A stretch of DNA of 64,000 bases from Mesostigma viride (taxonomy: Eukaryota > Streptophyta > Mesostigmatophyceae > Mesostigmatales > Mesostigmataceae). Below, one piece after another: positions 1 through 10,424 of this stretch. Position numbers and translations under genes: made by a program. The stretch is taken from NCBI GenBank assembly GCA_009746045.1, contig RPFO01000500.1:60001-124000 (forward strand). The letters are read 5' to 3'. The first letter of the stretch is position 1, and each line of letters starts with the position of its first letter. The notes under the pieces were generated by a model, which was not told the DNA's origin, searched no databases, and saw only the letters and a list, made by a program, of their open reading frames with translations.

Positions 1-321
1 CCATGCATGCGCGCGTGTGGGGGGGAGGGGTGGGTGGGGTGGGGTGGGTGGGGGCTGGGCGGGTGGGGTGGGGGTGGGGGAAGGGGGGGGGGGGGGGGGA
101 GTGGGTGCTAGCACGTGCATGCATGGGTGGCTGGCTGGCTGGCTGGAATGCATGTGTGTGTGTGGGGGGGTGGGGGGGTGGGGGGGGTGGGGGGGGGGGT
201 GGGGGGAGGGGGCAATGGCCATTGGCGAAATTGGTATCTCGAGGCAGCGCTCTCCATGGGCCGTGGATGCCTGCTCGGCTGGTAAGGGGGAAGATTTTGA
301 CGTGGACCCCGCCCAACGCCA

Positions 322-356
<35 letters not shown>

Positions 357-375
357 ACACACACACACACACTCA
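1..375. repeat. G-rich low-complexity tract followed by (CA)n microsatellite
   Basis: The first 210 bases are almost entirely G with scattered T, A and C. A (CA)n run interrupted by one TA occupies about 325-372. Every open frame here is a product of base composition. No coding signal is visible. Confidence 0.9.
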
Positions 376-564
376 CATGCTGAACACGGTGTGATGGCTC
401 AAACCAAGCACACGTTGCAGCTGTACCATTGCTTTCGAGTGGTGGGAGACGTGGCGCTCTTCCGTTCTTTTGACATTCCCATTTCCTGGGCCACTATCGT
501 CACCGTCTTCCCACATCGTGCGTGTTGCGGCCGATTCTTGTTTGCTGTGACCGGGGGGCGACAG

Positions 565-3500
565 ATGCGGGCAATCAGGCGCAAGCTCCCGAAGCAATTC
601 GAGGAGCCGCCCGCGTCCGCCGTCAACCACTTGGACGAGATCCCACGTCGGGCGGAGCGGGTAGGTGGGGCGACAAGATCACGAGGGGGGCGGGTGAGAT
701 CAGTCGCCGCGATGGACTGGTCAGGAGGATGTGGCGCGTCCCCTCACAATGCAGGTAGACCACACGCATGTCGGCGCGCTGACTGTGGTAGCCACTGGCA
801 GCACTCGGTATAGGACAGCGGCGAACGACTAGTGCGACGTAAGCGCCCGCCCCGTCGCTCATCACAATAGGAGCGGAGCGTTCCGAAGCATTAGCACTGC
901 GTGCTACGGCACCCTCCAATGGTCGAGTCCGGCTGGCAAGCAGGACTGCTGGGTTGGGGTGACGCAGTGGCGGGGGTCCACGTGAGAGGCACCCCACGCG
1001 CCGATATTGCACACACGATCCGTTATGGTATGCAAACAGGCCGGTTGGGAATAACGTCACACGGTGTGTCGTGGTTTTGCTGGTGGTGGACCCTATCGCC
1101 AGCGCGGACAGGGTTCCCCATAGCCGGCTTTCTCGTCGCACACCTGGTCACTCATGATTGCGGGGGTGCGTGCCCGGCTGGTTCTGTGTAATGGTGTGAG
1201 TCGGGGTTGTGTGCCTTGCCACACGTCCGGCCTTTCTCTTGGCTGACCCCCTTGCATGCAATCCTGTTGCACGGTGTCGTGCTTCGGAGTGCCATCCCAT
1301 GCAGGTGCACAAGCGCAAGGCAACCTTGCCTGACTACTGGTGGCACGTGGAGTACGTGGCCGGCACCAGTGCACTCCCCGCCGACGAGAAGGCGACCGGA
1401 CTCCTGAGGACAAGGGAATTGCTGCGGACGCAGATGACAGAGGACGGCGACCCGGAAGATGACCAGCAGAAGTCCGCGGTAGGTCGCTTGCAGCCGCCGA
1501 ACGCTCGCATGGGAAGGATGTCGTCCCTGCCCGTTGTGTTGTCTGCGTCGCAGTACACTCGCCTTTCCATCTCCCCCCCCCCCCCCCCCCCCACCCACAC
1601 ACACACACACACACACATGCGCACCACCCATCCCGCCCAACGCCTGATTGCCACCTCACAGTGACCCGCGCGCCCTGATGCCCGGAGAGTTCTTGCTCAA
1701 CTCACGTGTTTGTCTTCTTTGCATGTAATGGCCCACGGTGCAGGTGAAGAGCCTGCAGGCCAGAATAAAAACTCGACTTGAGTTGGCGCGCAAGGCGGAA
1801 AAGACCGAGGCGGAGCGCTCGGCTGGTGGCCACCCCGTGCAGGTGGGACTCCGAGCAAATGCACGCTTGTGGGAATGCAGGATGATGGGTGGTGGGTGTG
1901 GGATGTTGGGTGTGCTGCCCGTCATGTCCTGGTTCGGTTGCGCGTGGGCGGCGCACACACACGTTTCCCCTCGCTAATGCAGCCCCCATTCTGGCACACC
2001 CCCGTCCCACCCACCCCACCCACCGCGTCGTACCGCGGCTTCTTATGCCCAACCGGCGCAGCCACCAGGCGGGGTGTGCAAAGAAACCCCGCGTGCGTCG
2101 GGTGGACGCAGCGAAGCCGCACAGCGGGTACGTTGCCAGTCCGTACGTTTGTTTTGGTTGTTTTCGCGTCGTTCTTTTCGAACCTGCACGTTTGCTCGCC
2201 CGCCGGCCATATAATGCACCAGCGAGGACTACCCGCCGCACAGCGGCATAGGGAGGGAGGGAGGGAATAAAGGAAGGAAGGACGGAAGGAAGGAGGGAGG
2301 GAGGGAAGAGAGGAAGGAAGGAAGGAAGGAAGGGAGGAGGGAGGGAGGGAAGGAGGGAGGGCGGGAGGGAGGGAGGGAGGGAGGGAGGGAGGGAGGGAGG
2401 GAGGAGGGAGGGAGGGAGGGAGGGAGGGAGGGAGGGAGGGAGGGAGGGAGGGAGGGAGGGAGGGAGGGAGGAGGGAGGGAGGGAGGGAGGGAGGGATGGA
2501 GGGAGGGAGGGAGGGAGGGAGGGAGGGAGGGAGGGAGGGAGGGAGGGAGGGAGGGAGGGAGGGAGGGAGGGAGGGAGGGAGGGAGGGAGAGAGGGAGGGA
2601 GGGAGGGAGGGATGGAGGGAGGGAGGAGGGAGGGAGGGAGGGGGGGGGGGAGGGAGGGCGGGAGGGAGGGAGACAAGGAAGAGAGAGAGGGAGAGAGAGA
2701 GCGGAGCGCCTGACGGAAGGACGGCGGGGCGGGATGTCAGACCACTACCCTCACAAACATGTCCCCCTATCACTGCCCTCACAAACACGTCCCCCGTTCG
2801 CGTGACATGTCCCCTCTGATGCGGCCTTGTGACGGACAGGCTGCGCGTTCAGTCAGCAAACCGCATGTGAAGCGTACTACGGAGTGGGCCGCAGGCACCG
2901 GTCCCGACGAAGCGCACCATGCTACCGAGAACGACCAGTGGACCGCAGGCACCGGACCCGACGAAGCGCACCGTGCTGCCGAGAACGACCTCGGCCCGGC
3001 CCCCAAACGGGCGACGCCGGTACGTGACACGTGCACCCGTGGGTGGTGGATGGCCCGCGCTGGTGTGGACGCTGGCATGCGCACGGGCATGCACGTGCTG
3101 TGGCATGTCCGGGTGTGGTCAATGGCATGCACGCACGGGCGTGGAGACTGGCCGGCGTGGACGTGGTGGTTGATGGTTGGCGAGGGCGTGGTCGAGGGCC
3201 CGCGTGGGCGTGGTGGTGGATGGCATGGGAGGGCATGGGGTAGGGCCGGCGCGGGCGTGGCTGTGGGCATGCGAGGGCCCGGAGCTTGCTTGCATTCATG
3301 GGCGCGGTGGTTGGTAGCAGTGGTGCCGGTGGGTGGCATGCGTTGGCATGGTGGCCGATGGCACGCATGGACGCGCGGGTTGATGGCACGCGGGGATGTG
3401 GTTGCTGGCATGCGCGGGCGCGGAGGCTGGCGGCAGTGGTGCCGGTGGACGGCATGCGTGGGTGTTGTGGTGGATGGCATCCGCGGGGGCCGTGGGTGGC

Positions 3501-5949
3501 ATCCGCGCATGCCTCACGTGGCATGCAGTGGTGTGTTGGTTGCTGGCGCGCGTGCATGTGGTGGTGGGTGGCCTGCGTGGGCACGGTGGCTGATGACAGT
3601 GGGGTGTTTGCAGGTAGGCGCGTGTGTGGCGGGGGACGGCGTGCGCGGGTGTGTTGGTGGTGGGTTGCCTCGTGGGGCGCCCAAGCGTAGTGGGCGGGGG
3701 CGCGTGGTTGTGGGAGGCGCGCCGTCGTCACTCACCCACACTCTGTTCTCGGACGTCGCTGTGATGTCGTAAAACATTGTGTGCAGAACGGGACGCGCTC
3801 ACCTGGCGAGCCAAGCGAGAAGCACGCCGCGCCGGCCATGGTGGACGTGGTGAGCAACAGGTGCCAACACCCGGGCGGGTGCACCAAGCGACCCGCCTTT
3901 GCGGAGCGTGACGCCAAGAAGGGCCGGTTCTGCAAGGTGCACGCCGCGCAGGACATGGTGGACGTGGTGAGCAACAAGTGCGAACACGATAGCGGGTGCA
4001 CCAAGCGACCCGCCTTTGCGGAGCGTGACGCCAAGAAGGGCCGGTTCTGCAAGGCGCACGCCGCGCCGGATATGGTGGACGTGGTGAGCAACAAGTGCGA
4101 ACACGATAGCGGGTGCACCAAGCGACCCGCCTTTGCGGAGCGTGACGCCAAGAAGGGCCGGTTCTGCAAGGCGCACGCCGCGCAGGACATGGTGGACGTG
4201 GTGAGCAACAAGTGCGAACACGATAGCGGGTGCACCAAGCGACCCGCCTTTGCGGAGCGTGACGCCAGGAAGGGCCGGTTCTGCAAGGCGCACGCCGCGC
4301 CGGATATGGTGGACGTGGTGAGCAACAAGTGCGAACACGATAGCGGGTGCACCAAGCGACCCGCCTTTGCGGAGCGTGACGCCAAGAAGGGCCGGTTCTG
4401 CAAGGCGCACGCCGCGCAGGACATGGTGAACGTGGTGAGCAACGAGTGCGAACACGATAGCGGGTGCACCAAGCAACCCTCGTTTGCGGAGCGTGGCGCC
4501 AAGAAGCCCCGGTTCTGCAGCGAGCACATCGAGGATGGCATGGTGGACGTGGTGCATCCCAGGTGCCAACACCCGGGCGGGTGCAACAAGCGACCCGCCT
4601 TTGCGGCGCGCGGCGCCGAGAAGGGCCGGTTCTGCAAGGCGCACGCCGCGCCGGCCATGGTGGACGTGGTGAGCAACAAGTGCGAACACGATAGCGGGTG
4701 CACCAAGCGACCCGCCTTTGCGGAGCGTGACGCCAAGAAGGGCCGGTTCTGCAAGGTGCACGCCGCGCCGGACATGGTGAACGTGGTGAGCAACAAGTGC
4801 GAACACGATAGCGGGTGCACCAAGCGACCCGCCTTTGCGGAGCGTGACGCCAAGAAGGGCCGGTTCTGCAAGGCGCACGCCGCGCCGGACATGGTGGACG
4901 TGGTGAGCAACAAGTGCGAACACGACAGCGGGTGCACCAAGCAACCCTCGTTTGCGGAGCGCGGCGCCAAGAAGCCCCGGTTCTGCAGCGAGCACATCGA
5001 GGATGGCATGGTGGACGTGGTGCATCCCAGGTGCCAACACCCGGGCGGGTGTGAGGCGTTTGCGCGGTGGGGCGACGTGGGTGAAAGCGCCGTCCACTGC
5101 GCGGAGCACAAGACCGATTCCGCCGTCCCTGAGCCGCGACAACGGTGCAAGGCGGAGGCATGCCAGGCCGTGGGCACGTACGCGGGCCCGGATCATGGCG
5201 AGCGCTTCTGCGACGCCCACGCAGAGGCGGGCCACCAGCGGCTGGCGGGCGTGTGCGACGACTGTGGTCTACACTGGGAGTGGAGATCGGGGGTGCCCGT
5301 GGTCCTCACCCCAGCAGAGGGCAAGATCGCGGGCCAGCGACGGCCCCTTCGCAACCGCTGCGTGTACTGCGACCCCGTCGTGTTCAACAATCATCGACAC
5401 CGCGAGGAGTGGAAGGTGGCCGCTGCCCTACAGAAGGTGCGCATCGCCCGGTGGACGCTGGTGCACGACCGGCGGATCAACGGCGGCGAGTGCGTGGCGA
5501 GCCGGCCGGATTTCATCATATACACGGATGGTGCCCACGTCGTCATCGTCGAGGTCGACGAGCACCAGCACCGCTCGTACGACCAGTACTGCGAGCTCGT
5601 GCGGCTGTTCAACCTCGGACAGTCGTGCGAGGGGCTGCCGCTGCTGGTCATCAGATACAACCCCCACTCGTACCGCAGCTCCGGGGGGGAACTCGTCCAC
5701 GGGGGGACCGATGCCAGCGACGAGCAGCGACAGGCCGTGCTGCTGTCGTACGTGACGGCGCTGCTGGACAACGCATACAACCCCCACGAGCGCAAACCGC
5801 AAGCGCACTGCCGAGCAGTGAAGCTTTTCTACGATGGATGGGATGACGACGCCATGACCGTGCCCACCGACAAGGGGCCCCACTGGCTGGACATCCAGCT
5901 AGTCGACAAGCCCTACGAGATCGCCTGCCTGGCGACGGCCGAGCCGTAG
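565..5949 (+). CDS. EsV-1-7 repeat protein with C-terminal PD-(D/E)XK-like nuclease domain
   Basis: Proposed exons are 565-660, 1305-1478, 1744-1842, 2062-2127, 2840-3019 and 3787-5949. All five joins are phase 0 with GTAGGT, GTGGG or GTACGT donors and CAG acceptors, giving about 925 aa. The first 230 residues are basic and charged, contain a twice-repeated GTGPDEAH motif, and match no family I know. From about residue 231 come ten 39-residue units C-x5-C-x16-C-x2-H-x12 and two degenerate ones. This is the EsV-1-7 pattern of the brown-alga IMM protein and virus EsV-1, with one extra residue between the first two cysteines. A CDDC/CVYC pair (about 695-733) looks like a zinc ribbon. The last 200 residues hold RPDF (about 778), EVDEHQH (about 794), a following CE...R and an IRYNPHSY strand, as in nuclease-like domains of giant viruses and protists. 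The ATG at 565 follows CAG, so it could be internal to a longer exon. The large last exon has no intron, unlike its neighbours. Confidence 0.68.
1571..1618. repeat. poly(C) run and (CA)n in an intron
   Basis: A homopolymeric C stretch of about 20 bases is followed directly by a (CA)n run. It lies in the intron between proposed exons 1305-1478 and 1744-1842. Length errors are likely here. Confidence 0.85.
2251..2700. repeat. (GGGA)n polypurine microsatellite, about 450 bp
   Basis: Nearly uninterrupted GGGA units with a few GGAA, GGGC and GGAT variants, ending in GAGAGA. It lies in the intron between exons 2062-2127 and 2840-3019. The strand is all purine, so it could form triplex DNA. The long Pro/Ser (minus) and Gly/Arg/Glu (plus) frames across it are artefacts. 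Confidence 0.95.
3020..3786 (+). other. Intron with degenerate GTGG/GGCATGC minisatellite
   Basis: The 767-bp intron before the EsV-1-7 exon is built of imperfect units rich in GTGGTGG and GGCATGC, with no clean period. It starts GTACGT and ends TGTGCAG. Frames through it give Trp/Gly-rich or Pro/His/Ala-rich translations of no coding character. Confidence 0.6.
3862..5031 (+). repeat. 117-bp coding tandem repeat encoding ten EsV-1-7 units
   Basis: Ten in-frame 117-bp units, each 39 codons, nearly identical at DNA level including silent positions. Units 1 and 7 begin CQHPGGC; the other eight begin CEHDSGC. Units 6 and 10 share a distinctive second half (PRFCSEHIEDGMVDVVHPR), so the array reads as a 6-unit block followed by a 4-unit block. 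Two diverged units (about 5032-5250) end the series. This pattern fits recent unit and block duplication or gene conversion. Confidence 0.92.
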
Positions 5950-6034
5950 CTGGCGCGTCGCGCATGTTGTGTTGGTCTGTCGCACGCTCGTGGATGTAGA
6001 CCGACCGGTTTGGTTGTGCTGAACACCGGCCTCT

Positions 6035-6039
6035 TGTAA
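6035..6039 (+). promoter_or_regulatory. Probable poly(A) signal TGTAA
   Basis: TGTAA lies about 85 bases after the stop codon of the EsV-1-7 gene. TGTAA is the usual polyadenylation motif in volvocalean green algae. A pentamer is common by chance, so only the position supports it. Confidence 0.5.
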
Positions 6040-9000
6040 ACCACACATGTGCCGAGATGGCTGTCCTGATGCCTGCGAAAACGCCTGAATGGAGGACGCT
6101 GGGACCGTATATTTAACCCCTAAATGGGCAGAAATACTGCCGATGCATCGGCTTTAACTTCACAATTTTGCAAACCAGATGCCATCCAACCCACCCATAT
6201 CCAATGGCTGTCCTTGGGGGCCAAGCATGTCCATGAGTTGCCCTTCGGGTTGGTATATCATAACCTTACAAATCTGCAGGGTAGGCCATAGAAAACTACC
6301 TCCAAAGTTAGGGGGGTCGAGACGCGCGTTTTCATTTTTGGTAGAATGTGCATTTTGAATTATGTTGTAAGAGCTAGGCACCTACCACTTCAGGGATGAT
6401 AAACAATTGGTTGCTGAACAGTTTGAGCCATTGGGGTCATCATTTGGGTGGGTATACCAGCAGTTACACCCAGTACAGCCCATAGGGGTACCGTTGGTAA
6501 AGCAACCAAGGGGGTAGGGTGGGCATACTACCTACTATACCTACTAATATGGCCCCCAACCATGCCACACACACATTTCCCTTCCACAATGATGGGGAAA
6601 CATAACTGCATCATCACACTGCCCTTACATGGCACCTATGTGCAGGTGCCACCTTGTCCATGCACGTAGTAACGTGGTACGGATACCCTACGCAAGGCAT
6701 GCATTCTAGGAGGCAGCCACCAACAAACTAGTGATTTTAAGCCTATTTCAGCTTGCCCTAGCAAGGATACTAGGCCTAAGCTGCTATAGCTTGCCAGGTG
6801 ATGGCCAGCACACCTGGTGGCACATGCTGACAATGGGAAGCGTCTACTCACCGGTTACATGCTTGATGATGCCACAGAGACCAGCCAACTGCCTCACACT
6901 CATGCAATATGTGTGTGGGAAATGTATAACAAACATATATGGAGGTATTCAAACCCATACAGCCTCTAAAACTTATCACCATCACACTGTGGCAGGTCAA
7001 CTGACTGAAGGAAGCATCTAAGAAGGGTGTTTTAGAAAGGGGCCAGGCCAGGGTCAAGAAAGAGCATGAATAATGCAAAAAGAATGTGCTACACAAGCTA
7101 GAACGTATATATAAACGTAAAACATCGATAGGAAAACGATGCTTAAGCTTTAACTGGCATGAATGGCGTTACCTTGGCCCAGGCGGTGGCCGCAAAATGG
7201 CGCATTTCGGCACACCAAAGTTGTGCAGCATGGTCGCTGGATTCGGCGATTTCTGGCCACCCTTGCACGTTTACGACTACTATGTATCATAATAAGTACA
7301 AAGAAACCAATATATGCTTTAAAATACGCCGGAAAGTTATTGCTGTCAACGTTTCTATCGTCCGGCCTGATCGCAGTTTTTTCCAGCAAGAACGCTGCCG
7401 ACACCTATCAAATGGCATTCCCGCGAACCAAAAATTGGCCTGTATTATCTTTAGGACGTATAAAATCAATTTCCTGAGTTTGGTCAGAAAATTCTAACGA
7501 AAACGTAAATGCCGTGCGTGGGCGCAAGCCGCCATGGCCAGGTCGTCGTTTTCCGGAATGCACGTTGTAAGTACTGTCGTTTCTGAGGGTGCCCATTGCC
7601 GTCGGGTGTTGACGAGCGCCAGAGCGGGGGGGCGCTGCCAGAAGAAGGCATGCACGGTCTCGAGGGGACGGCGTCGCGCTGCGTACTTAAAGGCAGGGAA
7701 AGGCACCGACGCAGGCCTTCTCGATGACCGTGAACATCGCGTGTTGAACAAATTTTGTTCGGTGTGCAAGTGTCAGCCGTGTCACCAATGGACACCGCGA
7801 GATACGCCTGCTCGTTCTACATTCCGGCTGAGCAAAGCCCGCCCGGTCCTAGATTCCATAAATGCCCCCGCTACCGTTCGTGGAATCTGGTCCAGGGTCG
7901 TCGGTTGGCGCGCGGGGAGCCGTGCAGTACTGTAAAGATTCTCTGCTGCCCATGCGCGGGAAACCCCTGCCCCCCTCTGTGTGTGTGCGTGGTTTTGCGA
8001 GGCAACCACTTGTGCCCTTCGGTAGCAGCGTTCATGGGTGTCCGCGAGTGCGCGAGAAAAAATGTGCTTGTGCAAGCACGCGTGGGCGCGGCGCTTCTCC
8101 CAAACGACGCAAACAGATATGTACTCAGACAGGACTCAGAACTCGGAAAGTCAGAACCAGGCTGGCCTTGCCAAGGGTGCTGCTGCCGACCTGAAACTAA
8201 CCAAGTTTTGACCCTGCATGGCCCTGCTACTGCAAGACCCCCGCGCCGCGCCACTGTAAAGGCTGGTGCTGGCGCGTGGGTGCAGTGCAGCAGATGCAGA
8301 TGCTTTACTGTCACTTGTGTGGGTGGTTCCGCTTTCGCGATCGATTTATTTTTCAGGCGCCAAAAATTTAAAGTTCGTACCATCCGAGACTACTGTACTG
8401 TACCGTCCGACCACCGGCGCGGGAATAACAACTCAACCGTGCATAAGTGGTGCACATTGCGCGGCCCCCTAGCGAGGCTGGCATAGCGGTGTGGTTTCAG
8501 GCAACACTTGTCAAACAGCGTAATGAAGAAAAAGTGCGTCAACTTATATATCATCGTCTTCAGAGTTGTACGTTTTGCATCGTCGATCAACCTTTTGATG
8601 ACCATCGGCATGGGGGTCCAAAATGAAAATTTCGTCGCGGGGAATAAATCAGAATGCGCATGCACGCTAGCGGCGGCGATTGTCAGGTTTGATGGGCTTC
8701 AATTAGCTTCACGGGTGCTTTTACATTGTTTTTAATGAAGCCTTTAAAAAATTGCTGGGTTTTGGTAAGATTTCTGCCACTATCGGTACAGCACTCTCCA
8801 GGCTGCGAGATGCGTGCGCGTCTTATTATCCATGGCCTTTCTTGCGCCGTTGGGCCAAAGACAATTCCGGTAATTGTACGATCGTATGCTCAGCGTCACC
8901 CTATAAATGCTCTCTTCTTTCAAAGGTTATTTACGTAGAACATTTGCCTTTTTCCCGGGCAGTTACCGCCAGATCGCTTGCCATTCTGTGCTGCGTATCG

Positions 9001-10424
9001 CCATATTCGTGGCAGCTTCATTGATTTCATTTACGTGGGATGACTGGGACCGTGGGACGTGACAAACCGCGAGTCATGCCATGTCAGCAAGTTTTCGGGC
9101 ATTTGCTGCATGGTTCCTTTGAGGGAATTCGCTTGAAAGAACGCAATTTTGTGGGAGCAATTCGACGCAGCGTTCCTTGGCAGCGGCTTCGCCGGGCCAG
9201 AGGCCTACACGTTGAAGGCGAATTCTCAGCAACCCATTGTGCTGGAATTGTTATATTGGTTGTTATGCAGGATACACTGCATGGGTGCCGCTGCATTGAG
9301 GTAGGGATTGCCATGGTTTTGTTGGAACTTCTCCCACGGAGTTATGGGAGAGCCTTACCATAATTATGCTAATAAGGCAAGGTAACCATGGCGAAAAGCC
9401 CTGGCACACAACATCTAAGATGAGTGTGCTTCTTCCATGGACTGTTTGCTGCCCAATTAGTTGGGCATTGTGGATAGGGCTTTTGAGGGTGTCTTTGGAT
9501 TGAACTGCTTCATTTTTATATGCTGCTCAAATTGCAAGACCTGGCGTATGCTTTAGATTATTTGGCTAGGCATGTATAGCTATCAGCCTTGTTGTTGCCT
9601 ACCATATACGATAGTATATGGAAATATAATGAAACATTTGTAGTTGTGCCCCCACTGTCCTAGGGGATATGCCCCTACAGTGGCGTCTTTTGTCCATTTT
9701 TGCGTAATGCCCAAACAAAAGGGGTATATACCCCCCCGTCTGTGGGTGGGATGGAACCCCCACATCCTAAAACGTACATGTCATAATCATCCCCTGGGTA
9801 GCCCCAGGCCAGCTTTGCATGTCATTCTATGTTATGAGTTAGGGGGTTCTGGCATTGGACCCTCACTGCTTGGGATGTCAATCGTGGCGATGTTAGCATT
9901 TCCGTGCCAAGATGGATGCAGCCCTGGTGCAGGCTAGGGCCGGCTCCTGCTGTAGTGCCCAGCCAGCTGCCAAATGGTACGTCCAAAGCAGGTAAGGCCC
10001 CGAGATTTTTCGAATTTGAATGAACTGGAGAATCTGGCCGGGGTCCAAAATTCGCATGTACAGATAGTGAGACAGGAAAAGTTGTCTTACTAAATATACT
10101 GCAGTTGTCTCTTTGATACTGCAGTATGTGCCACACGGCCGGCACCACGTCAGCACAACGTCTGTGGTATCATGACTCACAGGTGTCAATATGTACATCG
10201 GACTAGCTGCATGGTACTGTATTGATTTGGCCCAGTGCCCACCATGCAGGGCTCACCTTGTTGGCATCAGTTTGTTATTCATTGAAAATAATGATTGAAG
10301 ACATCGTCAACAAGCGGGCCCGTGGGGGACAAAGCCGCAGAGCGGTAACCCTAGTTATGGTGCTTGCGCCACCTCTCATTGAGTCGGGGGCACATCGGTT
10401 CTACCAAAGACACTATCGGCCTAA
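6040..10424. other. Long intergenic region, no gene supported
   Basis: Base composition drops to near-balanced AT/GC. The frames present are short (under about 240 codons) and show no domains, no splice-linked series and no codon bias like that of the neighbouring exons. A small inverted sequence, CCATATAC...GTATATGG, lies near 9602-9621. A short or very divergent gene cannot be excluded. Confidence 0.55.

Noticed and set aside
1702-2788. Pro/Ser-rich minus-strand frames of about 290-325 codons
   Set aside because: Generated by the (GGGA)n microsatellite in an intron.
3728-5235. Three long antisense or alternative frames of about 480 codons opposite the EsV-1-7 repeats
   Set aside because: They are shadows of the 117-bp coding repeat, whose regular sequence leaves several frames open. 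Only the + frame gives conserved Cys/His spacing and a domain after the array.
7755-8486. 243-codon + frame in the 6-10 kb gap
   Set aside because: No domain or repeat was recognised and overlapping frames are of similar length on both strands. Nothing supports translation.
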